Part shown: one piece after another, positions 15,818 to 23,142 of the stretch
Position numbering within the stretch: position 1 is the first letter of the stretch
Layout: the number at the start of each line of letters is the position of its first letter
Source of the DNA: Bradyrhizobium sp. B124
Lineage (GTDB): Bacteria > Pseudomonadota > Alphaproteobacteria > Rhizobiales > Xanthobacteraceae
Assembly (NCBI RefSeq): GCF_038967635.1
Contig: NZ_CP152413.1
Location: forward strand, 682,001 to 746,000
Direction of reading: 5' to 3'
Length of the DNA: 64,000 nucleotides
The notes under the pieces: generated by a model
Database searches by the model: none
Seen by the model: the letters and a program-made list of their open reading frames with translations, nothing else
Told to the model about the DNA's origin: nothing
Made by a program: the position numbers and the translations under genes

Positions 15818-17930
15818 AGCGGCCGCTGTCGCGCTCGCCGCCGTGCCAGGCGGCGTAGGCGGTGCCGTCGTCGGCGACCAGCACCACGGCATCAAGCCCT
15901 TTGGAGCGGCGCAGCGTGTCCATCGCCTGCGCCGGTGTCTGCGCAATCGGGCCCGCGACATTGAACGACGTGTTGACCGACATCTCGACGCCGATATGGC
16001 GGCCGAGCGCCTTCAGATAGGCGTAGGTGAGGGGATCGTCGGCCTCGCGCACGATCTGGATGCGGCCGGTGCCATCGGCATGCACCACGGCGGGAATCTT
16101 CGCGCGCGCCTCCGGCTTCGAATGCGCCGTGAGCACCATGTAGTTGTAGGCGTTGTAGTCGTCGTCGGACGCGCCATCTTCCAGCTCGAAATAGTCGCGC
16201 GCGGCCTGCAGCGTCGCCATCGGCGCCAGCGGCCGGATCGCCTCGCGATACTTGACGCGCTCGTTGAGCCGCTCGCGCACCTCGGGGTCGCAGGGATTGG
16301 CGAGGATCGAGCGATGGCCGAGCGCACGCGGCCCGGTCTCGGCCGCGCCTTGATAGATCGCGATCACGCCGCCTTGCGCCACCATGCTGGCCATCAGATC
16401 GGCAACCGCATCGCGTCCTTCCGATGTCGCGACATTGCCGATCTCGGTGGAGGCGACATCGTCGGCGTGCAGCGCCGCGGTGATGTCGGCGTTCGAGGGC
16501 GGCAGGCCGCAATAGAAGGCGTGCGACAGCGGCGCACCGCGCGCCGCGCCCGCCATATGCGCGAACAGCCAGGCCGCGCCGATCGGCACGCCGGGATCGC
16601 CGGGCACCGGCGGCACCCACATATGCAGCCGGGTCTTGCGCTGCTGCACGCGTTCGAACCACGCCTCGTCAAAGTGCTCGAGCAGCCGCATGTTGCCGAG
16701 CGCGTTCAGCGCCACGCCGCCGGTCAGCACCAAACGGTCGGTGCCGGTTTTGCGCAGGAGATGGTCGATGACATGGATCATCGCGTCCTCGAACACCAAT
16801 TGCGTGGCGGCCGCCTTGTCGACGCGGTCCTTGGTGTCGGTGCGGTGATTGATGTCCTCGACGCGCAGCACGGCGTCGGGATTCCAGAGCTGGTCGGGCC
16901 GCAGCGGCGGGCCGAGAATATCGATCAGCGGCTGATGATAGGGGGTGTCGGCGGGGTCGGCGTACCAATTGGCCATCGCGCGATTGAGCTGCACGCTGCC
17001 ATTGGGCCCGAGCTGCAGCACCGCCTTCAGGCGCTGATAATAGGGATTGGTGGCGCGGTTCATGTCGCCCCAGGCGGCGGCGCCCATGTAGCGGCCCTCG
17101 CTGGAGAGCCAGGTCCAGCCGCCCTGGCTCGACGAGATCACGGTGTAGAAGGCGCCGAGCGAATCGAACAGGCTCTCATTGCAATAGAGCCGCTTCATCT
17201 CGCCGTTCTCGGCGACATAGAGCGAAATCGAGCCGACGTCGCCGGTGCCGTCGAGCACCGCAATCGCGACACGCTCGCGCACATCGGCGAACGGCGATGC
17301 GGTGAACGAGTACCAGGCGTGATTGTCATGATGCGGCATGCAGATCAGCGGCAGCTGTTCGCCAAGCCCGTACATCCTGCCGAGCCTGCGCGAGATACGC
17401 CGCACCTGGTCCATCTGGCGCAGGTTGATCGCCGGCGCGATCGGCGCGCGCAGCAATTTGATGCTGGCCGGCGCTTCCTCGAGCGAAGTGCGGATCAGCA
17501 TCGCCAGCAGCGCCGGATAGTCCCACGTGGTGACGAAAGCCGCGATGTCGCCGACGTCGCGGCCCATCCGCTGCAACACCTTGCGCATGTCGTCGAGTGC
17601 GTGTTGCGGAAACTCGTTGGTGTGTTTGTTTCCGGAAAAGCGCTCTTCCTCGTTGTTGACGATCAGGCGCGGTCCGTCCTTCTGGGTGACCTCGACCAGC
17701 GCGACGCCGGTGTTGTGCGTGCCGGGGCAGGCGAGGCCGGCGATGTAGACGGTCTCTCCGCGCTGCAGCCTTTCGCGGATCGAAGCGATCGTGCGCTGCG
17801 CGAACTCACCGTTGGCCTTGTGCAGGCCACGCTTCGCCAACGCACGTTCGCTGAGGCGGCGTGTGATCTCATAGCCCGCGGCGGCAATACGCGGATGCCG
17901 CGGACCGGTACGAATGTCCGGTTTACGCAA
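15777..17930 (-). CDS. NodU/CmcH-family O-carbamoyltransferase
   Basis: The protein (717 residues) has both halves of the family. The N-terminal Kae1-like domain includes Y-I-A-G-L-A-C-P-G-T-H-N-T-G-V-A-L, the E-E-E-R-F-S-G-N-K-H motif and H-D-N-H-A near residue 200. The YrdC-like C-terminal domain starts near residue 470 and holds G-P-R-A-L-G-H-R-S-I-L-A and R-E-A-I-R-P-L-A. Such enzymes use carbamoyl phosphate and ATP to carbamoylate a hydroxyl group; NodU decorates Nod factors and CmcH modifies cephamycin. It has a roughly 65-residue extension before the conserved start. No nod genes are near, so a polysaccharide or secondary metabolite is a better guess than a Nod factor. The gene ends inside the convergent EamA gene, a 41-bp tail overlap. 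Confidence 0.85.
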   Translation of the reverse strand: MRKPDIRTGPRHPRIAAAGYEITRRLSERALAKRGLHKANGEFAQRTIASIRERLQRGETVYIAGLACPGTHNTGVALVEVTQKDGPRLIVNNEEERFSGNKHTNEFPQHALDDMRKVLQRMGRDVGDIAAFVTTWDYPALLAMLIRTSLEEAPASIKLLRAPIAPAINLRQMDQVRRISRRLGRMYGLGEQLPLICMPHHDNHAWYSFTASPFADVRERVAIAVLDGTGDVGSISLYVAENGEMKRLYCNESLFDSLGAFYTVISSSQGGWTWLSSEGRYMGAAAWGDMNRATNPYYQRLKAVLQLGPNGSVQLNRAMANWYADPADTPYHQPLIDILGPPLRPDQLWNPDAVLRVEDINHRTDTKDRVDKAAATQLVFEDAMIHVIDHLLRKTGTDRLVLTGGVALNALGNMRLLEHFDEAWFERVQQRKTRLHMWVPPVPGDPGVPIGAAWLFAHMAGAARGAPLSHAFYCGLPPSNADITAALHADDVASTEIGNVATSEGRDAVADLMASMVAQGGVIAIYQGAAETGPRALGHRSILANPCDPEVRERLNERVKYREAIRPLAPMATLQAARDYFELEDGASDDDYNAYNYMVLTAHSKPEARAKIPAVVHADGTGRIQIVREADDPLTYAYLKALGRHIGVEMSVNTSFNVAGPIAQTPAQAMDTLRRSKGLDAVVLVADDGTAYAAWHGGERDSGRFTGWYAAWKQARG

Positions 17931-18089
17931 TCAGAACGCCTCGACTCGTGATCCCCAGATCGACTTCAATCATAAATAGCGCCAGGCAACAATGCCGTTT
18001 CGCCCAACGGAAAAACCCAGCGCTTGCCAGCACATGCGTCTCTTGCGAGACTTGCCGTCAAAACTACGACAAAAATCGGGGAGAAAACG

Positions 18090-19325
18090 ATGCCGGCTCG
18101 TTCTGGATATATTGGCGCGATCGTGGCCTTCGCAAGTGCCGCATTGATCACGACCTCGGCCACCGCGCAGAAGAAATACGACCCCGGCGCAAGTGATGGC
18201 GAAATCAAGATCGGCAACATCATGCCGTATAGCGGCCCGGCGTCGTCCTACGGCGTGATCGGCAAGACCGAGGCCGCGTTCTTCAGGATGATCAACGAGC
18301 AGGGCGGCATCAATGGCCGCAAGATCAATTTCATCAGCTACGACGATGCCTATTCGCCGCCGAAGGCGATCGAGCAGGCGCGCAAGCTGGTCGAGAGCGA
18401 CGAGGTGCTGCTGATCTTTCAGGCACTCGGCACGCCGTCGAATTCGGCAATCATGAAATACATGAACGCCAAGAAGGTGCCGCAATTGTTCGTCGCCTCC
18501 GGCGGCACCAAATTCGGCGACCCCAAGAACTTCCCCTGGACGATGGGCTTTCAGCCCAACTACCAGAGCGAGGGGCGCATCTATGCGAAATACATTCGCG
18601 ACAAATTCCCCGATAGCAAGATCGCGGTGTTCTGGCAGAATGACGACGCAGGCAAGGATCAATTCAAGGGCCTGAAGGACGGCCTCGGCGACAAGGCGGG
18701 CATGATCATCGCCGACAAGTCCTACGAGGTCTCCGATCCCTCGATCGATTCGCAGATCGTCGCGCTGCACGATTCCGGCGCCGACATCTTCTTTTCCTGG
18801 GCGGCGCCGAAGGGATCGGCGCAGGCGATCCGGAAGGTGGGAGAGCTCGGCTGGAAGCCGAAGTTCTTCCTCGCCAACACCGCGACCACGGTCGCCTCGG
18901 TGCTGAAGCCGGCGGGGCTCGAATATGCCAAAGGCATCATCTCGACCCAATACCTGAAGGATCCGACCGACCCAACCTGGGACAAGGACCCCGCGGTCGT
19001 GAAGTGGCGCGGCTTCATGGACAAATACTATCCTGACGGGGACAAGGCCAATTTCAACAACGTCTATGGCTATGTGCAGTCGGAGGCCATGGTGCAGGTG
19101 CTGAAGCAATGCGGCGACAATCTCACGCGCGAGAACGTCATGAAGCAGGCGGCCAGCCTGAAGAACTTCCACTCCGACCTGATGCTACCGGGCATCATGG
19201 TCAACACCTCGCCCGACGACTACTACCCGATCGAGCAGATGCAATTGATGCGGTTCAACGGCGAGGCCTGGGAACTGTTCGGCGACGTCATCACGGGTGA
19301 AGTCGGGCACGACGCGACGCGGTAG
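18090..19325 (+). CDS. Periplasmic binding protein of a branched-chain amino acid-type ABC transporter (LivK-like)
   Basis: The mature protein would capture a small ligand in the periplasm and deliver it to a Liv-type importer. I chose ATG 18090, preceded by GGGGAGAAAACG, because it gives a proper signal peptide (hydrophobic residues about 7-25, cleavage near A-T-A-Q-K). The protein is 411 residues. Family features are I-K-I-G-N-I-M-P-Y-S-G-P-A-S near the mature start, E-Q-G-G-I-N-G-R-K-I-N, and A-R-K-L-V-E-S-D-E-V-L-L. No permease or ATPase genes are adjacent, so this is an orphan binding protein, which is very common in Bradyrhizobium. The ligand could be an amino acid, aromatic acid or urea-like compound. 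Confidence 0.9.
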   Translation: MPARSGYIGAIVAFASAALITTSATAQKKYDPGASDGEIKIGNIMPYSGPASSYGVIGKTEAAFFRMINEQGGINGRKINFISYDDAYSPPKAIEQARKLVESDEVLLIFQALGTPSNSAIMKYMNAKKVPQLFVASGGTKFGDPKNFPWTMGFQPNYQSEGRIYAKYIRDKFPDSKIAVFWQNDDAGKDQFKGLKDGLGDKAGMIIADKSYEVSDPSIDSQIVALHDSGADIFFSWAAPKGSAQAIRKVGELGWKPKFFLANTATTVASVLKPAGLEYAKGIISTQYLKDPTDPTWDKDPAVVKWRGFMDKYYPDGDKANFNNVYGYVQSEAMVQVLKQCGDNLTRENVMKQAASLKNFHSDLMLPGIMVNTSPDDYYPIEQMQLMRFNGEAWELFGDVITGEVGHDATR

Positions 19326-19370
19326 GCGGTTGGGGGTCATGAAGGCGTTGCCGGTGCAGCAAACACTGCT

Positions 19371-19655
19371 GTCGTCCCGGCGAAAGCCAGGACCCATAAC
19401 CACCGCATGTGATTGTGAGAGGGATTGGGGCCCCAGCGTCGCGCAGCAATGACCATTTGGGGTAATGGGTCCTGGCTTTCGCTAGGACGACGCGGAGTGT
19501 GTGGCGCGGCCTACATCCCGATCGTCGTCCCTGCGAAGGCAGGGACCCATAACCACAGGCTCGTGTTGTTGAAGAGGGCTGTGGCTCCAGCATCGTTCAA
19601 CAATTGCCTTCGGTGGTTATGGGTCCCGGCCTGCGCCGGGACGACAACTGAGTTT
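19371..19655. repeat. Two tandem copies of a palindromic GTCGTCCC...ATAACCAC intergenic element
   Basis: Four related arms occur here: 19371-19407 and 19521-19559 read GTCGTCCC-(GCGAA)-GGACCCATAACCAC, while 19462-19493 and 19609-19655 are the inverted forms. Each pair closes one large hairpin, and the two hairpins have similar loops (a shared CAGC-TCG-CA-CAAT pattern). This is therefore a roughly 130-bp palindromic element present twice in the same orientation. The stop codon and last codons of the reverse gene ending at 19617 lie in the final arm. Confidence 0.75.
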
Positions 19656-20981
19656 CTTGCACCACTTGTGAGTTACACATCCACGGCGTGCTGCACTATC
19701 CACCGGGATTTTCTCCGGCCGGCGGGCGCGTAGCGCCATGCCGCCGGCGACGCCGACGCCGATCACGTACATCCAGCCCTCGTGAAAATCGGACAGATGC
19801 GAGTTGAGCAGCGAGCTCGTGATGTTCTGCACGACGATGGCGAGCCCGATCCAGCTCACGAGATCGCGGCCGGCGAACAGCCTGACATGGCTGGTCCACA
19901 TCGTGTACAGCAGCAGAGTGCCGATCAGCCCCCACTGGATCGCGACATTGAAGGTCTGGTTGTGCGGGTTGTTGATCACCTCAGCGTTTAGGCCAGTTTG
20001 TCCGGCGGCATCCTGCGTGAACATGTGCCTGATCGCACCGGTGCCGTGTCCGAGCAGCGGCGCCTCGGTGATGAATTTGACCGACTTCCGCCAATAGGTC
20101 AGGCGCTGCGCGGTGGAGGCGATCCCGGACGTATCGTGGGCGCGATACTCGATGCCGACGTCGGCGATGCGATGGCGCAGATAGGGTGACGTCGTCCACA
20201 CCAGCAGGCTCGCCAGCGCGACAGCGGCGAACAGCAGCCGCGTGGCGCGGCGGGACAGATGCAGCGAGGCGAACAGGATCAGCAAGACCGGCATGGTAAC
20301 CAGCGCGGTCCGGGCCGAGACGACGTAGAGCATGTTGACGACGAACAGCAGGATCAGCGCGATGGCGCCGGCCGCGATGCGCCATTGCCGGGCCCGCAGC
20401 GCCGTCAACGCCGGCAGCATCAGCGCGAAGGCGCACAGCGCGAATTCCTGGCTCTGGTCGAGGTAGTTCTTGACCGGCACGCCGTCGGAGGCGGTGTGCG
20501 CGAGCTTGAGCTGTGGCAGCGCCAGCACGATCCAGGACAGGATCATCAGCAGTGTGCATGACACCAGGAAAGCCAGGAACACCGAGAGCCCGCGCTGTGA
20601 GCGCTGGAAATAGCCGAGCAGGAACGGCAGCAGCAGCAGCTTGCCGAGTGGCTTGATGCCTTGCAGCCGTTCGGCCCAGCCGGCCTCCGACCATGCCATG
20701 CCGAGCACGGCGAGCGCGACCAGCGCGACCGGCAATGCAAAGGCCGGCTGCGCGAGGTCGAGAATGAACTGCTCCCAGTCGATGGTCGGGATTACAGTGA
20801 CAAGCCACAGCAGCATGAAGACGGCAAGCGCCGTCGTCGACCATGGTAGCGAAGCCGCGGCGAGTGCGATCAGGGTATCGGTCGTGCGGACATAGGCGAT
20901 TGAGCCGGACCAGGCACGGACGCGGTCGTGCCATCGCGTTGGCTCGACGGCGCCGTCGAGCGTGTGCGACTCGGTGATCAT
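19617..20981 (-). CDS. O-antigen ligase / Wzy-like polysaccharide membrane protein
   Basis: This is a polytopic inner-membrane protein of 454 residues with ten or more hydrophobic segments and a long periplasmic loop containing H-G-T-G and N-N-P-H-N-Q-T, as in the WaaL/Wzy (O-Ag_ligase) family. Such proteins move or polymerise lipid-linked glycans on the periplasmic side. ATG 20981 is preferred; it leaves 7 bp after the upstream gene. The open frame continues upstream to a TTG at 21023 that would overlap that gene. The last about ten residues (R-P-G-A-G-R-D-P) come from the intergenic repeat. It is the last gene of the five-gene polysaccharide operon. Confidence 0.82.
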   Translation of the reverse strand: MITESHTLDGAVEPTRWHDRVRAWSGSIAYVRTTDTLIALAAASLPWSTTALAVFMLLWLVTVIPTIDWEQFILDLAQPAFALPVALVALAVLGMAWSEAGWAERLQGIKPLGKLLLLPFLLGYFQRSQRGLSVFLAFLVSCTLLMILSWIVLALPQLKLAHTASDGVPVKNYLDQSQEFALCAFALMLPALTALRARQWRIAAGAIALILLFVVNMLYVVSARTALVTMPVLLILFASLHLSRRATRLLFAAVALASLLVWTTSPYLRHRIADVGIEYRAHDTSGIASTAQRLTYWRKSVKFITEAPLLGHGTGAIRHMFTQDAAGQTGLNAEVINNPHNQTFNVAIQWGLIGTLLLYTMWTSHVRLFAGRDLVSWIGLAIVVQNITSSLLNSHLSDFHEGWMYVIGVGVAGGMALRARRPEKIPVDSAARRGCVTHKWCKKLSCRPGAGRDP

Positions 20982-20988
20982 GATCGGC

Positions 20989-22401
20989 TTACACGGCGGC
21001 GCCGTTGAATGCGGCGATCGCAACAGGCGGCGCCGGTACGTTGGCCACGGCTTCCGCGACGACCCGATGCGACAGCAGGTCGCGCGCCTGGGTGTGGTGG
21101 CCGAAGCGCTCGGCGAGCTCGGTCCGGCGCGCGCGGATTTTGTTCCGCCATTGCTCCTGCTCAGCCAGGACCCGGGTAACCGAGGCGCCGATGGACTCGA
21201 TCGAGAACGGGTCGAAATAATCGGCGAGCTCGCCCGCGACCTCGCGGAACACGGCGATGTCCGAGCACAGCACCGGCGTGTTGGCGGCCAGCGCCTCGAT
21301 GATCGGGACGCCGAAGCCTTCGGCGAGGCTCGGCATGATCAGGCCATGGGAATCGGCAATAAGCGCCGCCTTCTCGTGCTCCTCGACATAGCCGGAAAAG
21401 CGGACGTTGGGCGGTGCATTGCGAGTCAGGCTGGGGGCGCCGGTGTAACCGATCACGACGAGGTCGGCCTGGGGCAGGTTGCGGAACGAGCGGATGACCG
21501 CGGCGAGGTTCTTGCGCGGCTCGGCGGAGACGATCACGACGAAGTACGGCCGTCCGCTCGGCGCAGCCGCCGAAAGCGCCGGTGCATCGAACCTGGTCCG
21601 GGGATAGACCACCCGCGCCGGCAGATGCGCGAACTGCGGAAGCAAGGCGCGGAACCGGCCCAGGCTGTAATGCGAGACGAAGGCGAGCTCGTCGGCCTGC
21701 TGCAGGCTGGTGAACAGGCGCGACAGGAACAGCCGGGTTGCGACGTCGCTGAGCTTGAGGTCGGTGAGCGGCAACAGGTCGTGCACGACGCAGATCACCT
21801 TGGCGCCGCGCTTGCGCTGGATCGCGACCCGCGTCGGCGTATCGACGAGGATGACGTCGTAGCCGCGCGCATCGACCCGCGGCGGCGGCAGCCGCAGCAA
21901 CGCCGAGGTGTCCTGATAGCTGTAGAAGCCGGGTTCGAGCAGGAAGTCGCCGAACAGCTTGAGATGGCGCAGGTCGGTCGGGATGTATTCGAGGCCGTCG
22001 GCATGGTTCTCGATCAGGCTGACGCCGGCCGGCAGCAAATGGACCGCGCGCAGGAAGCTGACGGCGAATTCCAGCGAGGTCGCGGCGCGAAGCTTGCCGC
22101 GGCACCAGTCGACGGTGCGGCGCAGGCCGCCGCTGCTGCGCATGACGGGCGCATTCATGTCGGCCTCGTCGAGGAAGCGGTAGAGCGCGAGCAGCTCGAT
22201 CAGTCGCGACCCGTCGGGCAGCAGCCTTGTGCGCTGCTGGCGCTGGCGCAGCTTGCGATAGCGGCGGGTGGTCTCGACCAGCAAGGTCAGCTCGTGGCCG
22301 TCGCCGGCCAGCGAGCGGATCAGTTCACGCGTGAAATGGAAGATGCCACGCTTGTGGTTGGGTTCGCCGAGCGCCTCGCTGACGACCAGGATCTTTGTCA
22401 T
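20989..22401 (-). CDS. Glycosyltransferase family 4-like (GT-B fold)
   Basis: This 470-residue cytosolic or membrane-associated glycosyltransferase starts with K-I-L-V-V-S-E-A-L-G. The C-terminal nucleotide-sugar domain carries V-S-A-E-P-R-K-N-L near residue 285 and the classical E-G-F-G-V-P-I-I-E-A-L-A-A-N-T-P-V near residue 365, where the first Glu contacts the sugar nucleotide. The start at 22401 overlaps the stop of the ATPase gene by 4 bp (ATGA), meaning translational coupling. It probably adds a sugar to the glycan that the neighbouring ABC exporter carries. Sugar and linkage cannot be read. Confidence 0.87.
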   Translation of the reverse strand: MTKILVVSEALGEPNHKRGIFHFTRELIRSLAGDGHELTLLVETTRRYRKLRQRQQRTRLLPDGSRLIELLALYRFLDEADMNAPVMRSSGGLRRTVDWCRGKLRAATSLEFAVSFLRAVHLLPAGVSLIENHADGLEYIPTDLRHLKLFGDFLLEPGFYSYQDTSALLRLPPPRVDARGYDVILVDTPTRVAIQRKRGAKVICVVHDLLPLTDLKLSDVATRLFLSRLFTSLQQADELAFVSHYSLGRFRALLPQFAHLPARVVYPRTRFDAPALSAAAPSGRPYFVVIVSAEPRKNLAAVIRSFRNLPQADLVVIGYTGAPSLTRNAPPNVRFSGYVEEHEKAALIADSHGLIMPSLAEGFGVPIIEALAANTPVLCSDIAVFREVAGELADYFDPFSIESIGASVTRVLAEQEQWRNKIRARRTELAERFGHHTQARDLLSHRVVAEAVANVPAPPVAIAAFNGAAV

Positions 22402-23138
22402 GCGGTTATTTCTCTGAGCTCGGGGTGATGCGGGACGGGCGGATCCAGCGCAACGGTGCTGGTGATGCGGCCGTGATCGAGATTGACAATGCGGTTGCAG
22501 GTCCGGCGCAGCAGCCCCTGGTCGTGCGAGGCGATGATCACGATTGCCGCGGCCTCGACCATCTTGCGCAGCCGCTGCTCGGCCTTGGCCGAGAAATTCT
22601 CGTCGACCACGCTGAGCCATTCGTCGAGCAGCAGGATGTCGGCGGGAAACGCGGTCGCGGTCGCGAACAGTACGCGCATCAGCATGCCCGACGAGAACAT
22701 GCGCAGCGGCAGCCGCTGCATGCGTTCTTCCAGCTCCGTGAACGCCCAGATCTCGTCCAGGATCGCCGGCGTCGGCTTGCGGCCGGATATCCGTAGCAGC
22801 AGGTTGATATTGTCCGCGGCGACGAAATCGAGATTGACGCCGGCGCCGAGGCCAAGCAGCGGCACGATGTTGCCGGAAATCTGCACCTCGCCGCTGGTTG
22901 CCGGAAACACGCCGGCGATCAGCCGCAGCAAAGTGGACTTGCCGGAGCCGTTCGGCCCGGCGAGGCCGATGCGGGCGCCGGCCTTCGCCTCGATCGAGAT
23001 GTTGTCGATCGCGCGGATGGTGCGCATCTCGCTGGTCTGGCGGAACAGGCGGCCGAGCAGGCGGCGCTTCAGCGAAAAGTCGTAGGCGCCGTACAGCGGA
23101 TAATCGAGGCAGACGTCGCGGAGGTCGATGCTTGCCAT
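22398..23138 (-). CDS. ATPase of an ABC-type polysaccharide exporter (Wzt/KpsT/TagH-like)
   Basis: The product (246 residues) is the nucleotide-binding subunit that powers export of a glycan across the inner membrane. An N-terminal Y-P-L-Y-G-A and K-R-R-L-L are typical of this subfamily. Walker A is G-P-N-G-S-G-K-S-T near residue 63. The signature F-S-S-G-M is a degenerate form usual for polysaccharide exporters. Walker B is I-L-L-L-D-E-W-L, with the switch histidine in S-H-D. The protein stops after the nucleotide-binding domain, so it lacks the carbohydrate-binding C-terminal domain of long Wzt proteins. It starts 4 bp after the permease fusion gene. Confidence 0.9.
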   Translation of the reverse strand: MASIDLRDVCLDYPLYGAYDFSLKRRLLGRLFRQTSEMRTIRAIDNISIEAKAGARIGLAGPNGSGKSTLLRLIAGVFPATSGEVQISGNIVPLLGLGAGVNLDFVAADNINLLLRISGRKPTPAILDEIWAFTELEERMQRLPLRMFSSGMLMRVLFATATAFPADILLLDEWLSVVDENFSAKAEQRLRKMVEAAAIVIIASHDQGLLRRTCNRIVNLDHGRITSTVALDPPVPHHPELREITA

Positions 23139-23142
23139 GTTG

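Noticed and set aside
12827..15961. Reverse open frame of 1044 codons opposite prfB, the oxidoreductase and the EamA gene
   Set aside because: It spans three well-supported forward genes and reads as Arg/His/Gln-rich noise.
15843..17951. Forward open frame of 702 codons opposite the carbamoyltransferase
   Set aside because: Mirror of a gene with clear family motifs; its own translation lacks any hydrophobic core pattern.
19371..19655. CRISPR array from repeated GGACCCATAACCAC
   Set aside because: Only four arms in alternating orientation with large hairpins; it is a palindromic intergenic element and no cas genes are near.
20962..22428. Forward open frame of 488 codons opposite the glycosyltransferase gene
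   Set aside because: Shadow frame caused by high third-position GC; the reverse gene carries the E-x7-E-type donor motif.
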